DNA from: Leptospira noumeaensis | GTDB taxonomy: Bacteria; Spirochaetota; Leptospiria; Leptospirales; Leptospiraceae | Length of the DNA stretch: 64,000 nucleotides | Reading direction: 5' to 3' | Assembly (NCBI RefSeq): GCF_004770765.1 | Contig: NZ_RQFK01000011.1 | Location: forward strand, 434,001-498,000 | In this document: in pieces, positions 1 to 10,253 of the stretch | Layout of the letters: every line of letters starts with the position of its first letter | Position numbering within the stretch: position 1 is the first letter of the stretch | The notes under the pieces: model-generated | What the model was told of the DNA's origin: nothing | The model's input: the letters and a program-made list of their open reading frames with translations, nothing else | Databases searched by the model: none | Translations under genes and position numbers: made by a program

Positions 1-296
1 CAACGTGGACTCATATAACCTTCGTTTTTTGCTGTTTGCACTTTTACAAAATATTTTGGAGCCCAAACATTATGGTTACGAGCCTCAAATACTTTGACAA
101 CAGTTCCTGCAGGAACAAATTCCACCACTTTAGAGTTAGAATCTGCTTCTGAATACAAAGGAACTGTAAAATCCAAACTTGCTTTGTTGGTTTTGGCATC
201 ACAATTTTTATGCCATGCCACTTCTGCGTTTTTGGAACAAGCTGTGAAACTTGCACAAGCGATCGTTAGTAATACAATTTTGTTTTTCAATTCCAT
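1..296 (-). CDS. Putative lipoprotein with SH3-like domain (partial, 3' end outside window)
   Basis: Reading leftward from 296, the frame is open to the window edge (98 codons). The N-terminus is a short hydrophobic signal (KNKIVLLTIACASFTAC) ending in a relaxed spirochaetal lipobox, so an outer- or inner-membrane lipoprotein is likely. The stretch with PLYSEADSNSKVVEFVPAG followed by VKVFEA resembles bacterial SH3 (SH3b) domains, which is inference. It starts 4 bp after the actF stop, so it is probably the last or next gene of the act operon. The ATG at 296 lies only one base from AGGAG; the in-frame TTG at 290 has better spacing and may be the real start. It is not a recognised ACIII subunit. 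Confidence 0.7.
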   Translation of the reverse strand, partial: MELKNKIVLLTIACASFTACSKNAEVAWHKNCDAKTNKASLDFTVPLYSEADSNSKVVEFVPAGTVVKVFEARNHNVWAPKYFVKVQTAKNEGYMSPR

Positions 297-300
297 TCTC

Positions 301-1551
301 CTATTGGTGGTGGTGGAGGCACTCATCCAAACGAGGATCTCCAACCGGAACTAAGCTGTGTTTTTCCAACTTTTTGAAGATAAAGAAACCGAAGATTCCC
401 ACAACACCCACTGTTCCGCCGAAAGCTAAAACAAAGTGTAGGATGGAAAATTTTTCAAAGTTTGCAGGGAATACCAACCAGAACAGTTCAAAGAACTGAA
501 CCGCAAGAATCCATACTGACAATTTCCAAAGGAAATCGATATTTCTTTTGTTCGGACGATTGAGAAGTAAGAGGAAAGGAATCACAAACTTCACAAAAGG
601 AAGTGCAAGAGTTGCATAACCCCATCCGCCAGTCATACGCATCTCATAGAAGAAAGTTTCTTCCGGGATGTTTGCATACCAAATGAGCATGAATTGTGAA
701 AAACCCACATAAGCCCAAAAAGTAGTCATACCTAAAAGGAATTTTGCAATGTCATGGTAATGGTTTTCATTCACTGCTTCCCCGAGGTATCCGTTTTTCT
801 TCAATATTGCGATGACAATCAAGTAAGAAGCAAGGGAAGTTTGGAAAGCTCCTGCAAATGCATACACACCAAACATAGTAGAGAACCAGTGTGGGGAAAG
901 TGACATGAGAAGGTCAAATGACATGAAACACCAAGAAAGTGCGAAGAAAAGGATGAATCCACCAGAGATCTTTGCCAAAGTTTTAGTTGTATCAACAACC
1001 TTGTCTTTGTCCTGACCTACCGACTTACCATGAAAGATGTAAGCAAAGATAGTCCATACAGTTATGAAAAGCACGCAACGAATGATGAAAGCCGTTGGGT
1101 TTAAGTAACCTGATTTGTGGTGGATGAGATGGTCGTTTTCACGAACACTTGCATCGGCCCATTCATACAGATCGTGCATTCCAAAAATCACACCTACGAG
1201 TAAAAGTCCTGCTATCGGTGTAAAAAGTCCGTAGGTTTCAAAAAGTCGTCTAACAGTGACAGACCAATGAGAACCAGTTAGGTGTTGGATGGCTGTAAAA
1301 AAGATTCCTGTGATGGCAAGACCAATCACAAAGTAAGTTCCAATCAGTAATACATGGTAACCTAAGTTTGTGTGATGGAAATGTCCTGCTTCGTCCATAT
1401 GACGAGATGTTTCATGACCAAATCCGAGGAAAGCGATGAGAAAACTCACCACTCCCACTCCGATCATAGCAATGAGGGCATTACGAAAGTTTACCGGCAA
1501 TTTGAACTGCAGTAATTTTTCGTCTAGTTTAGCTGCTTTTGTCGCGCTCAT
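301..1551 (-). CDS. actF: Alternative Complex III subunit ActF (integral membrane)
   Basis: The 416-residue polytopic protein has about ten hydrophobic segments and belongs to the ActF family of Alternative Complex III, the quinol:cytochrome c oxidoreductase that replaces the bc1 complex in many bacteria. ActF is a second NrfD-like membrane subunit paired with ActC. Visible features are a charged cytoplasmic N-terminus, an HMDEAGHFHHTNLGYH loop near residue 55, and a His-rich C-terminus (CLHHHQ). It is the last act gene, 8 bp after actE, and its position in a complete actABCDEF run makes the assignment firm. Length is normal for the family. Confidence 0.92.
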   Translation of the reverse strand: MSATKAAKLDEKLLQFKLPVNFRNALIAMIGVGVVSFLIAFLGFGHETSRHMDEAGHFHHTNLGYHVLLIGTYFVIGLAITGIFFTAIQHLTGSHWSVTVRRLFETYGLFTPIAGLLLVGVIFGMHDLYEWADASVRENDHLIHHKSGYLNPTAFIIRCVLFITVWTIFAYIFHGKSVGQDKDKVVDTTKTLAKISGGFILFFALSWCFMSFDLLMSLSPHWFSTMFGVYAFAGAFQTSLASYLIVIAILKKNGYLGEAVNENHYHDIAKFLLGMTTFWAYVGFSQFMLIWYANIPEETFFYEMRMTGGWGYATLALPFVKFVIPFLLLLNRPNKRNIDFLWKLSVWILAVQFFELFWLVFPANFEKFSILHFVLAFGGTVGVVGIFGFFIFKKLEKHSLVPVGDPRLDECLHHHQ

Positions 1552-1559
1552 AGTTTCCC

Positions 1560-2147
1560 CTAGTTCGCCTTTTTATTTTGAACTTCATATTCTTGAAGTT
1601 TTCGGATGTAAGCAATGAGCTTCCATCTGTCTTCTGGTTCGATTTGGTAAGCATAACTTCCCATAAGTCCACGACCCATAGTGATGATATGGTAAACTTG
1701 CCCATCGGACCAACCTCTGATTTTGTCAGAAACAACAGAAGGAGGTGATTGTTGGAACCTTGGTGCGGGTCCTACTACCGTTCCATTTCCAAGCCCCCTT
1801 ACCCCATGGCAAGGAGTGCAGTAGGTTTGGTAACGTTTTTCACCAATCATTAAATCACCTAAGTTTGCTTTGGCGATTGGATTTTTTAATCCTTTGTCTG
1901 CCCCTGGAAGTGTGTCAGGAGTTGCTTCTGCTGCATAAGGGTATGGAAAATATCCTACAGGGATTGCTCCTTTGGGAGGAATCCGAGAAGCAGATCCATT
2001 TGTCGCAAAAGAATCAGCTTCTTGTGACTCACGTGCAGGAGAATCATACATACTAGGAAAGTATTCATAAACGGGAGTTTTGTAATCGCAATTCACGAGA
2101 ACAAGGAGTCCCGCGAGTGCTAAAACTCTAAAGATGTTTTGTTTCAT
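1560..2147 (-). CDS. actE: Alternative Complex III subunit ActE (monoheme cytochrome c lipoprotein)
   Basis: The 195-residue protein has a lipoprotein signal (LAGLLVLVNC, mature Cys at residue 20) and one c-type heme motif, CTPCHG, near residue 112, with a downstream Met-containing segment (MGRGLMGSYAYQ) that may supply the axial ligand. This matches ActE, the monoheme cytochrome c of ACIII that hands electrons toward a soluble cytochrome or an oxidase. The start codon overlaps the actD stop by four bases (ATGA), implying translational coupling. It is exported and membrane-anchored by lipid. Confidence 0.92.
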   Translation of the reverse strand: MKQNIFRVLALAGLLVLVNCDYKTPVYEYFPSMYDSPARESQEADSFATNGSASRIPPKGAIPVGYFPYPYAAEATPDTLPGADKGLKNPIAKANLGDLMIGEKRYQTYCTPCHGVRGLGNGTVVGPAPRFQQSPPSVVSDKIRGWSDGQVYHIITMGRGLMGSYAYQIEPEDRWKLIAYIRKLQEYEVQNKKAN

Positions 2148-2710
2148 TTTTGGTTCTCCGGTTTTACCACGGTTACTTCTGCTCCGCCAAGGCCTTTTAC
2201 GAAAGAAAGAACTTCTGATTCGTTATAACCTTTTGCAGATTTTGGAATCCAAAGTCCGAACCTGTGAGATGTCAAATCCGGGTGAAGGATACGACGGGTT
2301 GCTTTGGGAATACCGCTTAAAAAACATAGTGCAGCTACGGTGTAAATCCCTGCAGAAAATACTGTTAATTCAAAGATGATGGGCACATAGGCGAACCATG
2401 CGTTGAGAGATTTTCCAGAGATATTGAGAGGCCAGTCATGGGCATGAGTGAGATACTGAAAGAGAATCCCGATCGTGCAACCAAAGATACCAGCAAAGAA
2501 AGTGACCCAAGGAAGTCCAGATCTTGGAGTTCCCATCGCTTCATCGATCCCGTGAACAGGATACGGAAGGATACAATCAAATCCTTTGTAGTCTTTTTCT
2601 TTGGCTTTTTCTGCCGCATGTATGATTGCTTCGGGAGTCTCGAAAAGACCGAGAACTCCTTCATCCATTTCTTTATATTTGTGAAACTGTTCTAATTTTG
2701 GAAGATACAT
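2144..2710 (-). CDS. actD: Alternative Complex III subunit ActD (DUF3341)
   Basis: This is a 188-residue DUF3341-family protein. The N-terminal cytoplasmic part carries the family's FETPEAIIHAAEKAKEKDYK region and the DCILPYPVHGIDEAMG motif. Two transmembrane helices follow, around residues 70-90 (WVTFFAGIFGCTIGILFQYL) and 112-132. ActD is a small membrane subunit of ACIII next to ActC. The gene starts one base after the actC stop and overlaps actE by 4 bp. Confidence 0.92.
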   Translation of the reverse strand: MYLPKLEQFHKYKEMDEGVLGLFETPEAIIHAAEKAKEKDYKGFDCILPYPVHGIDEAMGTPRSGLPWVTFFAGIFGCTIGILFQYLTHAHDWPLNISGKSLNAWFAYVPIIFELTVFSAGIYTVAALCFLSGIPKATRRILHPDLTSHRFGLWIPKSAKGYNESEVLSFVKGLGGAEVTVVKPENQK

Positions 2711-2711
2711 A

Positions 2712-4085
2712 CTAGTGGTGTGCTCCTTCTTTCTGTGGCATCACTGTTTTTACTTCTGCAATCGCAATCACTGGCATAATTCGGCACCAGAGAAGGAAGA
2801 GAGTAAAGAAGATACCAAAAGTTCCGATTAACATTGCGTAGTCGAAAAGTGTCGGTGTATACATAGCCCAGCTGGATGGTAGAAAGTCACGGTTCAGTGT
2901 CATCATGATCACAAATCGTTCGAACCACATACCTACGTTTACCACAAGGGATGCAACAAACATCACTGGGATGTTATAACGAAGTTTGCGGAACCAGAAC
3001 ACTTGAGGTGACAATACGTTACAAGAAATCATGATAAAGTATGCCCAACCGTAAGGACCAAAAGCTCTGTTCCAGAATGCGAATACTTCGTATTCGTTTC
3101 CAGAATACCAAGCGATGAAAAATTCTGTTCCGTAAGCAAGTCCCACAATAAGACCGGTTACCATCATGATTTTGTTCATGTTGTCCAAGTGTTTCATCGT
3201 GATGTAGTTCTTTAAGTTAAACACTTCACGAGCAATGACCATAAGGGTTACCACCATCGCAAATCCGGAGAAAATCGCACCGGCAACAAAGTATGGAGGG
3301 AAGATGGTCGTGTGCCAACCTGGAAGGATGGAAACAGCGAAGTCGAAGGATACAATGGTGTGAACCGATAGAACGAGTGGAGTGGAAAGAGCTGCAAGAA
3401 TCATGGAAACGATTTCCAAATGAGACCAAGACCTTGCCGATCCAACCCAACCAAAGGAAAGAACGTTGTATAAGTTCTTTCTCCAAGTTTCAGTCGCACG
3501 GTCACGAAGTGTTGCTAAGTCAGGAATGAGTCCTAAATACCAGAACACCATGGAGATGGAAAGATAGGTTGATACCGCAAACGTATCCCAGATGAGTGGG
3601 GAACGGAAGTTCACCCAAAGTGGACCTCTTTCGTTTGGATAAGGAAACAACCAAAATCCGAGCCAAGGACGACCTACGTGAAGGATGAGGTTCGATGCCG
3701 CAACAAGTACGGCAAAGATTGTCATCGCTTCCGCAGCACGGTTAATCCCTGTTCTCCAACCTTGACGGAAGAGGAAAAGAACCGCAGAAATCAAAGTTCC
3801 TGCGTGACCGATACCGATCCAGAATACGAAGTTGACTACGAAAAATCCCCAACCTACCGGGTTGTTGATCCCGAGTAAGTAAAGACCTTCATAAAACAAA
3901 TATCCGATGATGGCTACGTCGATCAGGGTGATCGTAAGAACCAAAAGAAAAGTATTCCACCAAAGTTTGGTAGGGAAATCTTCGTTTGGTTTTGCGATAT
4001 CAACGGTTACATCTTTAAGCGACTTCCCGCCTGTTACCAGGTCGGGGATGTCTAATTTATCTCTAACTGCTTGTGTTAATGACAT
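2712..4085 (-). CDS. actC: Alternative Complex III subunit ActC (NrfD-like quinol-binding subunit)
   Basis: The 457-residue NrfD/PsrC-family membrane protein has about ten predicted helices. The quinol-oxidising site of ACIII lies in ActC. Recognisable family segments are [17 protein letters not shown] in an early helix, [19 protein letters not shown], the [19 protein letters not shown] loop and ARFVIMM-like [17 protein letters not shown] near the C-terminus. Length and order fit ActC and distinguish it from ActF. It sits 19 bp after actB and 1 bp before actD in the operon. Confidence 0.95.
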   Translation of the reverse strand: MSLTQAVRDKLDIPDLVTGGKSLKDVTVDIAKPNEDFPTKLWWNTFLLVLTITLIDVAIIGYLFYEGLYLLGINNPVGWGFFVVNFVFWIGIGHAGTLISAVLFLFRQGWRTGINRAAEAMTIFAVLVAASNLILHVGRPWLGFWLFPYPNERGPLWVNFRSPLIWDTFAVSTYLSISMVFWYLGLIPDLATLRDRATETWRKNLYNVLSFGWVGSARSWSHLEIVSMILAALSTPLVLSVHTIVSFDFAVSILPGWHTTIFPPYFVAGAIFSGFAMVVTLMVIAREVFNLKNYITMKHLDNMNKIMMVTGLIVGLAYGTEFFIAWYSGNEYEVFAFWNRAFGPYGWAYFIMISCNVLSPQVFWFRKLRYNIPVMFVASLVVNVGMWFERFVIMMTLNRDFLPSSWAMYTPTLFDYAMLIGTFGIFFTLFLLWCRIMPVIAIAEVKTVMPQKEGAHH

Positions 4086-4104
4086 TCCCTTTGTGTTCTC
4101 CCTG

Positions 4105-7100
4105 TTAAACTTCGTTTCGAACGCGAGTCATATAACTGACGGCCGGTCCGATGTTTAGGTATTCCAGAAGTTTGTAAGACCTAGGGTCTTTCAAGAGCTT
4201 CGCTACTTTAGATTCAGGATCATTTACGTTACCGAACACAATGGAATTGGAAGAACATGTTTGTTCACATGCTGCTTTCACTTCTCCATCTCGTAGAGTT
4301 CTTCCTTCGTTTTTCGCTGCGATTTTTTTCTCAGCAACTCGAGAAGCACAGAAGTTACATTTTTCCATAACCCCACGAGAACGAACGGTTACATCTGGGT
4401 TGAGACCAAGGTTTCTTGGAGGTCGTGCCTTAAATGTAGGTGTTGCATCGCCAAGTAAGTTGTGTTCTGTCCAATGTTCTAACCAGTTAAAACGACGCAC
4501 TTTGTAAGGGCAGTTGTTGGAGCAGTAACGAGTTCCCACACAGCGGTTGTAAACCATATCGTTGGTCCCTTCCGTACTGTGAACAGTCGCAGCTACTGGA
4601 CAAACTGTCTCACAAGGAGCATTGTCGCAATGTTGGCACATGAGTGGTTGGTGCGCAATTTCGAGTGATTCCGGTTTTTCAGGATCACCGATGTAGTAAC
4701 GGTCAATACGAAGCCAATGCATCTCACGACCCATTCTCACTTCGTCACGTCCTACCATCGGCACGTTGTTTTCAATATTACATGCAACTACACAAGCACC
4801 ACAACCAGAACAAGAAGTAAGATCCACTGCCATTCCCCATTTGTATCCTGGGTATGCAAACTGGCTTCCTGGTTGGTCAGAAGGAGCGTTCGCTCCTTGG
4901 GCTCTTTGTAGTTTTCCATCGATTAGGATTTTTGGAATCTCTGGTTCAGGAATTCCTGCCCCTGGATTCTTAGCATAATCTTGGAGTTTTGCGGAAATGA
5001 TAAGAGGTCTTTCTTTCCATTCCACACCCATCATCACACCTGGGCTCATCATATGATGGTCTTGTGTGGTAGCGAGTTTGTATTTCTTTCCTGTAGGAGA
5101 GAGTGTGATGGAAAGTCCAGAGTAAACGAGCGATCCGTTTACTTCTTGTGCAAGAGTATTTGCGTTTTTCCCTACTCCGTTTCCAATCTCACCTACGTTA
5201 GTTCTTCCGTAACCAAGAGCAATTCCCACTGCTTCTGGATGGAGACCTGGTTGGATGAGAGCCGGAAGTTCAAACGATTTTGTGCCAACAGTGACTGTGA
5301 CCACATCATTGAGTTTAATTCCCGACGAACGAGAGTATTGTGGGCTGATCGCAACATAATTATCCCAAGTCACTTTCGATACTGGATCTGGAAGTTCTTG
5401 GAGTTGCGAGTTGTTTGCTCTTTCGCCTGCTCCGAGTGCAGTGCTTTCGTAAAGAGAAACAGTAAGACCAGATTTCGATGCAGTAAGAGGAGCAATCGTT
5501 CCACGGAAAGATCGTCCACCTTTGTCAGCTTTTGGATTTCCAGAAACTAACACACCTTTTCTGAGAAGGTCTTCCCAGTTTGTCTTTTTCGAGTATTTTG
5601 ATTTGAGGTATTCGTATAACGAACTCGCACCAAGTAACTTTCCGCCAGCCCAAGTGATGAGCATGTCTTCAAATGCTTTCGATTGGAAGATAGGTCGGAT
5701 GGTTGGTTGTTGTACGGAAACAATTCCCGCTACCGATTCGTTATCACCCCAAGACTCTAAGAAGTGAGACACTGGAGCAAGCCAGTTGGAAGCAAGTGCA
5801 GTTTCATCCACTCGGTCAGAAACTTGAACTACTTGTGCTGCTTCATGAAGGAGTTTTTTCCACTCATCTCCATTTGGCGCTTCATAGACTGGGTTCACAC
5901 CGAAAAGAATGACCACACCGGCCTTTCTTTCTTTTAAGTCTTTTGCGAGAGCTTTTAAATTCTCTGCGTAATTTGAACGTCCTTCTTTCAAAGGATTTCC
6001 TGCATCGATGGTTTTTCCATCGTTACCGAGCATGCTGTTCAGCATATTCACTGCGATTTGTAAATCAACAGCGTCTTCAGTTAGAGCATTGGAACCACCA
6101 GCAATCACAAGGGATTCACCCTTAGCAGAAGCAAGAGCCTTAGCAGTGCGTAAAACTACTTCTTTGGAAATTCCCAGTTCCGCTGCAGAGGATTCTACAT
6201 TGATTCCGGAAACTCCAGTAGAACCACCGACTCCCAAATCAGAAAGAGCTTTTGCAATCACAAGAGCAAACTTTCTTTGGTCACCTGGTTTTAAAGGGAC
6301 TCTTTGGTCAGCGTTGGAACCCGTCATAGACGGATGAGTTTCTGCCGCAATGAAAGCATTGAAGGATTTTACACCTTTGTCTTGTAAATCTCTTCTTTTA
6401 GAGAAATCATTGTGGTAGTTTGTATTGTTTAAAAAGTCACTGTCGATGGAAAGGATGACTTTTGCTTTGTCGAAATGGTAGTTTGGTAAAACTGCCTTTC
6501 CGTAAGATTTTTCTTGAGCAATTGTGATCGCATCATCAGAAGAAGCAAATGCTACTTCGATGTGTTTTCCACCACCCACTGACTTTAAGAATTCAGAAAT
6601 GAATTCAGAAGTGGCAGGAGAAGTAAGAGGTTTTGTGACAACAATGGTTTTACCCTTGTTAGCATTTAGTTTCTCTTTTACATCTTTATCTAAAACAAAC
6701 CAGTCACTAGACTTAGCTGCTCCATTCACCACTTGTTGTGGTTCTTTGGCACGGTCTGCATCATAAAGATCAAAAATAGAAGCTTGTCCAGAAGCACAAA
6801 GAGCACCTTCCGAAATCGGATGGTTTGGATTTCCTTCGAGTTTCAAAGGTCGTCCGTCTTTTGCTTTGACTAAGATCCCACAACCAACCGAACAACCACC
6901 ACAAACAGAAGCGTAGTGGTAAGAGTGTCCATGTTTTACGAAGTCGTATTGTTCTACTTCGTTATTGTCTGGGTTCTTAATGGTGAGGTTCACATAAGGA
7001 ACAATTTTTTCAGCAGGTTTTTGGATACAACCAACAGTTGTCATTACAACTGACGCACCCATAAACTTTAAGAAAGTTTTTCTGTCAAAATCACCCTTTT

Positions 7101-7236
7101 TGATTTTTGCAATTAGGGGATCTGGAGATTTATAGAACTCTTGCTTTTGCAATTCACGTTCGCGAGAAGTCCCGCGAAGTTCATAAGACTGCCAAAGCGA
7201 TTTTTTTTCTTTTTGGAAACTATCGTCTTTCATCAT
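4105..7236 (-). CDS. actB: Alternative Complex III subunit ActB (molybdopterin-type fold plus four Fe-S clusters)
   Basis: The 1043-residue protein is a fusion of a molybdopterin-oxidoreductase-like domain (residues about 90-740, without a real cofactor in characterised ACIII) and a C-terminal ferredoxin-like domain. Four cysteine clusters are visible: [37 protein letters not shown], and CNFC with CEQTC. The N-terminus has a Tat-like signal, [13 protein letters not shown], followed by a lipobox-like TVGC, so it is probably an exported lipoprotein. The signal reads RK where RR is usual. An eight-T run at 7200-7207 lies inside the open frame, so the read is intact here. It follows actA by 21 bp. 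Confidence 0.95.
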   Translation of the reverse strand: MMKDDSFQKEKKSLWQSYELRGTSRERELQKQEFYKSPDPLIAKIKKGDFDRKTFLKFMGASVVMTTVGCIQKPAEKIVPYVNLTIKNPDNNEVEQYDFVKHGHSYHYASVCGGCSVGCGILVKAKDGRPLKLEGNPNHPISEGALCASGQASIFDLYDADRAKEPQQVVNGAAKSSDWFVLDKDVKEKLNANKGKTIVVTKPLTSPATSEFISEFLKSVGGGKHIEVAFASSDDAITIAQEKSYGKAVLPNYHFDKAKVILSIDSDFLNNTNYHNDFSKRRDLQDKGVKSFNAFIAAETHPSMTGSNADQRVPLKPGDQRKFALVIAKALSDLGVGGSTGVSGINVESSAAELGISKEVVLRTAKALASAKGESLVIAGGSNALTEDAVDLQIAVNMLNSMLGNDGKTIDAGNPLKEGRSNYAENLKALAKDLKERKAGVVILFGVNPVYEAPNGDEWKKLLHEAAQVVQVSDRVDETALASNWLAPVSHFLESWGDNESVAGIVSVQQPTIRPIFQSKAFEDMLITWAGGKLLGASSLYEYLKSKYSKKTNWEDLLRKGVLVSGNPKADKGGRSFRGTIAPLTASKSGLTVSLYESTALGAGERANNSQLQELPDPVSKVTWDNYVAISPQYSRSSGIKLNDVVTVTVGTKSFELPALIQPGLHPEAVGIALGYGRTNVGEIGNGVGKNANTLAQEVNGSLVYSGLSITLSPTGKKYKLATTQDHHMMSPGVMMGVEWKERPLIISAKLQDYAKNPGAGIPEPEIPKILIDGKLQRAQGANAPSDQPGSQFAYPGYKWGMAVDLTSCSGCGACVVACNIENNVPMVGRDEVRMGREMHWLRIDRYYIGDPEKPESLEIAHQPLMCQHCDNAPCETVCPVAATVHSTEGTNDMVYNRCVGTRYCSNNCPYKVRRFNWLEHWTEHNLLGDATPTFKARPPRNLGLNPDVTVRSRGVMEKCNFCASRVAEKKIAAKNEGRTLRDGEVKAACEQTCSSNSIVFGNVNDPESKVAKLLKDPRSYKLLEYLNIGPAVSYMTRVRNEV

Positions 7237-7257
7237 AAATTATTACTTGTCTCCCGA

Positions 7258-7770
7258 TTATCTGTGGCACGTAGAACAATCGTTAGGGGCATTGTTCTCT
7301 CTATGGCAATCGACACAAAATCCCATATTGAGGGACTTGGACTGTCTAACCTTTACCATCTCTGCCATGTTGCCGTGGCATGTGGAACAATCGACACCGC
7401 GTTGTACGTGTCGTGAATGGTTGAAGTATACGAAGTCTGGTTGGTCATGCACCTTTACCCAGGATACTGGAGTATTGCTATCGTATTGTTCTTTAAGCCA
7501 TTTAACATGTTCTTGGTTGCCCGCTACGTTACCTGCTCCATGGCAGTTCATACAAGTGGAACTTGGGGGAACTGTGGCATGGGCCGAATTTTCAACACCA
7601 GTATGGCAATACTTACAGTCGATTTTGTTATCGCCGGCATGTATCTTATGGTTGAAGGGGATGGGCTGGTCGGGTGAATAGCCCACATAACGGCTAGGTG
7701 AAAAAATCAAATATGCAAGCGCTGCAACTGCAACGATAGGCACAGAGATCTTGAGTATTTTTATATTCAT
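7258..7770 (-). CDS. actA: Alternative Complex III subunit ActA (pentaheme cytochrome c)
   Basis: The 170-residue protein has one N-terminal membrane anchor (residues 5-24) and five CxxCH heme-binding motifs at about residues 52, 73, 128, 152 and 165 (CKYCH, CMNCH, CSTCH, CVDCH, CSTCH). Several extra His residues (FNHKIH, FNHSRH) are placed to act as distal ligands. Five hemes and this length match ActA, the periplasmic multiheme subunit of ACIII. It is the first gene of the operon; the 256-bp leader up to 8026 must hold the promoter, but I see no convincing -35/-10 pair. Confidence 0.94.
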   Translation of the reverse strand: MNIKILKISVPIVAVAALAYLIFSPSRYVGYSPDQPIPFNHKIHAGDNKIDCKYCHTGVENSAHATVPPSSTCMNCHGAGNVAGNQEHVKWLKEQYDSNTPVSWVKVHDQPDFVYFNHSRHVQRGVDCSTCHGNMAEMVKVRQSKSLNMGFCVDCHRENNAPNDCSTCHR

Positions 7771-8026
7771 TCGCAGATTTCCTGAATCCGTTTACACTGT
7801 CTTCTGACAAGGAAAGGCAAAATCAGAAAAAAAGCAAGTATGTAAGGGTTTTGGATGCGAAAAAACATAAAAAGAGACATAATCTGAAATTTTCTACGAA
7901 CTTTCCTTATTGAAACTAAGTCTCAACAAGTCCGCCGATATACCGACAAACACCCGTTATTTTTTACTTTAAATCCAAGATTGGCCGAGAATTGGCCTCT
8001 GGATAGCAACTAAGTCAGGATTCTTC

Positions 8027-10030
8027 CTAATCGTTCTTAGTGATCTTAAACTTTTTTGTAATGGAACGCAAAGTATCTGCCGCATGGGAGAGTTTCCTGG
8101 AGGAAGATGCCACGAGATCAGAGCCGGAAGCGATGTGCATGGTCTCATTATTGATCCCAATCACTGATTCTGAAATCTGCTGGATGGCTCTTTTTTGTTC
8201 TTCAATGGCCCCACGGATGGATTCAGATTCACGACCTACCTCTTCCGAACGTTCATCCACCTCTCGATTGTAACTTAGCTGAGACTGAGTCGCTTCTGAA
8301 AGACGTTTCATCACTGTTTCCACTTCCCCAATATCTCTAATGATGAGATTCAAAAGATCCACAGAGGATCTAATTCCCTTAGCGCCCTCTTCCAACTCTT
8401 TACTATTTTTACCAATCATATCTTCAATGGATTGGATGGAATGAGCCGTTTTGTCAGAAAGTTTGGATATCTCTTCAGCGACAATGGCAAACCCACGCCC
8501 AGCCTCTCCGGCCCTTGCCGCTTCAATGGCTGCATTCAGTGCTAGCAAACTGGTTTGGTCGGAAATTTCGTCAATGATTCCAATCACCTCTTTCATCTCC
8601 GAAGACGATTCTAAGATAACGTTAATCACTTCCTTCATTTGGTTCAGGGATTCACCACCAAGTTTGGCTTGTTTGGTAATGTTTTCTGTATTGGCAAGGG
8701 CCGATTTTGTATCCCTTTCGATTTGGATGGCACCTCTAGAAAGTTCCAGAATCTTACTATTGAATTCTAGAATATTCTTATGTTGTTTCGCAGTGGAAAC
8801 TGCTGTAGTTTCCATACTCGCAACCACCTCTTCTGTTGTGGCTGAAATTTCTTCCGCAGAGGCAGCAGTCCCTTGGGCCATATCAGAAAAACTGGCAGAG
8901 GATTCTCGTAAACTTTCGGAAGAAGAATTAATTTCTTCTGTAACAGATTGGATCTCTCCCAAAGAACTCCGGATACTTGTGATAAAACCATTTAAAGCCA
9001 AATTCATCCTACCAATTTCATCATTGTTGGTTAATGTTAAGGTCTCGGTAAGATCACCCTTAGCCATTTTATCTAAGATGATGACTGAATTTTCTAAAGG
9101 TGATAACCTCTTTTGGAGGAATCGAAAAATTCCAAAAACAACGAGAGCTGTAATGAAAAACACAACAACAACAGCAATGAGAGCCACTTGAATGAATCCC
9201 GAATTCATATCGGATTTGGGAAGCACCACTCCAATGATGGTATTCCATTCTTCCAATCGTTTGATAAGAAGAGCATTGTCCTGTCCATTTTCAGTATATT
9301 CAAAGTAAGCTCCGTCTTTGGCCTCCAAAATAGGACGACCTTCTGGAATTTTACTTAAATCTAATTTTAAAATTTTCGATTTATCGGGTCCTGCAAATAC
9401 AACTCCCTTAGTGGTGATGGCAGTGATGTATCCATTGGCACCGACATGAATCCCTTCTCCCATCCGTTTAGATACTTGTTCCAAATTCAAAGCAATCCAA
9501 AGGATCCCAACTAGGTTCCCTTTATCTTCTATTGGGAAAGAAACAAGACTCACAGGCAAACCAGTGATAGGTGACTCTTGGACAGATCCAATTAAAAACT
9601 CCCTTTTTAAAGCGACAACCACATGGTCACCGGTTTTGTCCTCTTCCAATTGATAACCAATCGAACGCGGAATTCCCGCAGCAAAGATTTTTGCATTTTG
9701 GATGGGCGCTGATAAAAAAATATTTTCATATTCACCATTTGCTTCTCGCATGATATCCACAAGGAGGTTCGTTGCAAATTTTGCCTTACCTGATTGAAAG
9801 GATTCGATGATTTCTCTTTGTTTGGCAAGAAGGCCAGCCATTCGGAGTTGGGATTTATAATAATTGGAAAGTTCGGCCCCGGCACTTTTGCCAGCATTTT
9901 CCATTTCTCCTCGGTACACTTTGACAAGTAGGCTCCAATTTAAATATAAGATGAGAGTGGATACAACCACTGACAGAAGTAAAATGGAAAGAAATGTATA
10001 TAGACCAAGAATGTATTTTAAACTTTTCAT
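8027..10030 (-). CDS. Methyl-accepting chemotaxis protein
   Basis: The 667-residue chemoreceptor has TM1 at residues 7-30, a periplasmic Cache-like sensor (about 31-280, with the [19 protein letters not shown] beta-sheet core), TM2 at 281-302, HAMP at about 303-355, and a long coiled-coil signalling domain. The hairpin tip is canonical ([20 protein letters not shown]), so it should couple to CheA/CheW. The ligand cannot be read from sequence. No che gene is adjacent. It lies downstream of the terminator at 10188-10222 and so has its own promoter in 10031-10187. Confidence 0.95.
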   Translation of the reverse strand: MKSLKYILGLYTFLSILLLSVVVSTLILYLNWSLLVKVYRGEMENAGKSAGAELSNYYKSQLRMAGLLAKQREIIESFQSGKAKFATNLLVDIMREANGEYENIFLSAPIQNAKIFAAGIPRSIGYQLEEDKTGDHVVVALKREFLIGSVQESPITGLPVSLVSFPIEDKGNLVGILWIALNLEQVSKRMGEGIHVGANGYITAITTKGVVFAGPDKSKILKLDLSKIPEGRPILEAKDGAYFEYTENGQDNALLIKRLEEWNTIIGVVLPKSDMNSGFIQVALIAVVVVFFITALVVFGIFRFLQKRLSPLENSVIILDKMAKGDLTETLTLTNNDEIGRMNLALNGFITSIRSSLGEIQSVTEEINSSSESLRESSASFSDMAQGTAASAEEISATTEEVVASMETTAVSTAKQHKNILEFNSKILELSRGAIQIERDTKSALANTENITKQAKLGGESLNQMKEVINVILESSSEMKEVIGIIDEISDQTSLLALNAAIEAARAGEAGRGFAIVAEEISKLSDKTAHSIQSIEDMIGKNSKELEEGAKGIRSSVDLLNLIIRDIGEVETVMKRLSEATQSQLSYNREVDERSEEVGRESESIRGAIEEQKRAIQQISESVIGINNETMHIASGSDLVASSSRKLSHAADTLRSITKKFKITKND

Positions 10031-10187
10031 AGATTACTGTATGGGACGTGTTTTCAGGGAATTCTAAGAAGCGGTTCAGATTTTTCTATCAATATATTTC
10101 CTAGTCGGAAAGGAAACCAAGAAATAATTAACAATGTTCGGGAAAGAAAATGGTTCCTAACAATCGGGACGGGAAAAGGATTTGGGC

Positions 10188-10222
10188 AAAAAAAAAAGGC
10201 CCTGATTTGACATCGAAGGGCC
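10188..10222 (-). terminator. Rho-independent terminator after the ArnT-like gene
   Basis: On the minus strand a 6-bp GC-rich stem (GGCCCT/AGGGCC, 10217-10222 with 10198-10203) and 13-nt loop are followed directly by ten T residues (10197-10188). It lies 32 bp downstream of the glycosyltransferase stop and before the chemoreceptor gene. Confidence 0.85.
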
Positions 10223-10253
10223 CTAAAAACCAGACTTACACAATTTAGCCTAG

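Noticed and set aside
7990..8012. Hairpin (GGCC repeats) downstream of the chemoreceptor stop as a terminator
   Set aside because: The stem is only 4 bp with mismatches, and no T-run follows on the minus strand.
7771..8026. Promoter for the act operon
   Set aside because: Several TTG-like hexamers exist but none has a -10 at 15-19 nt; I could not support one.
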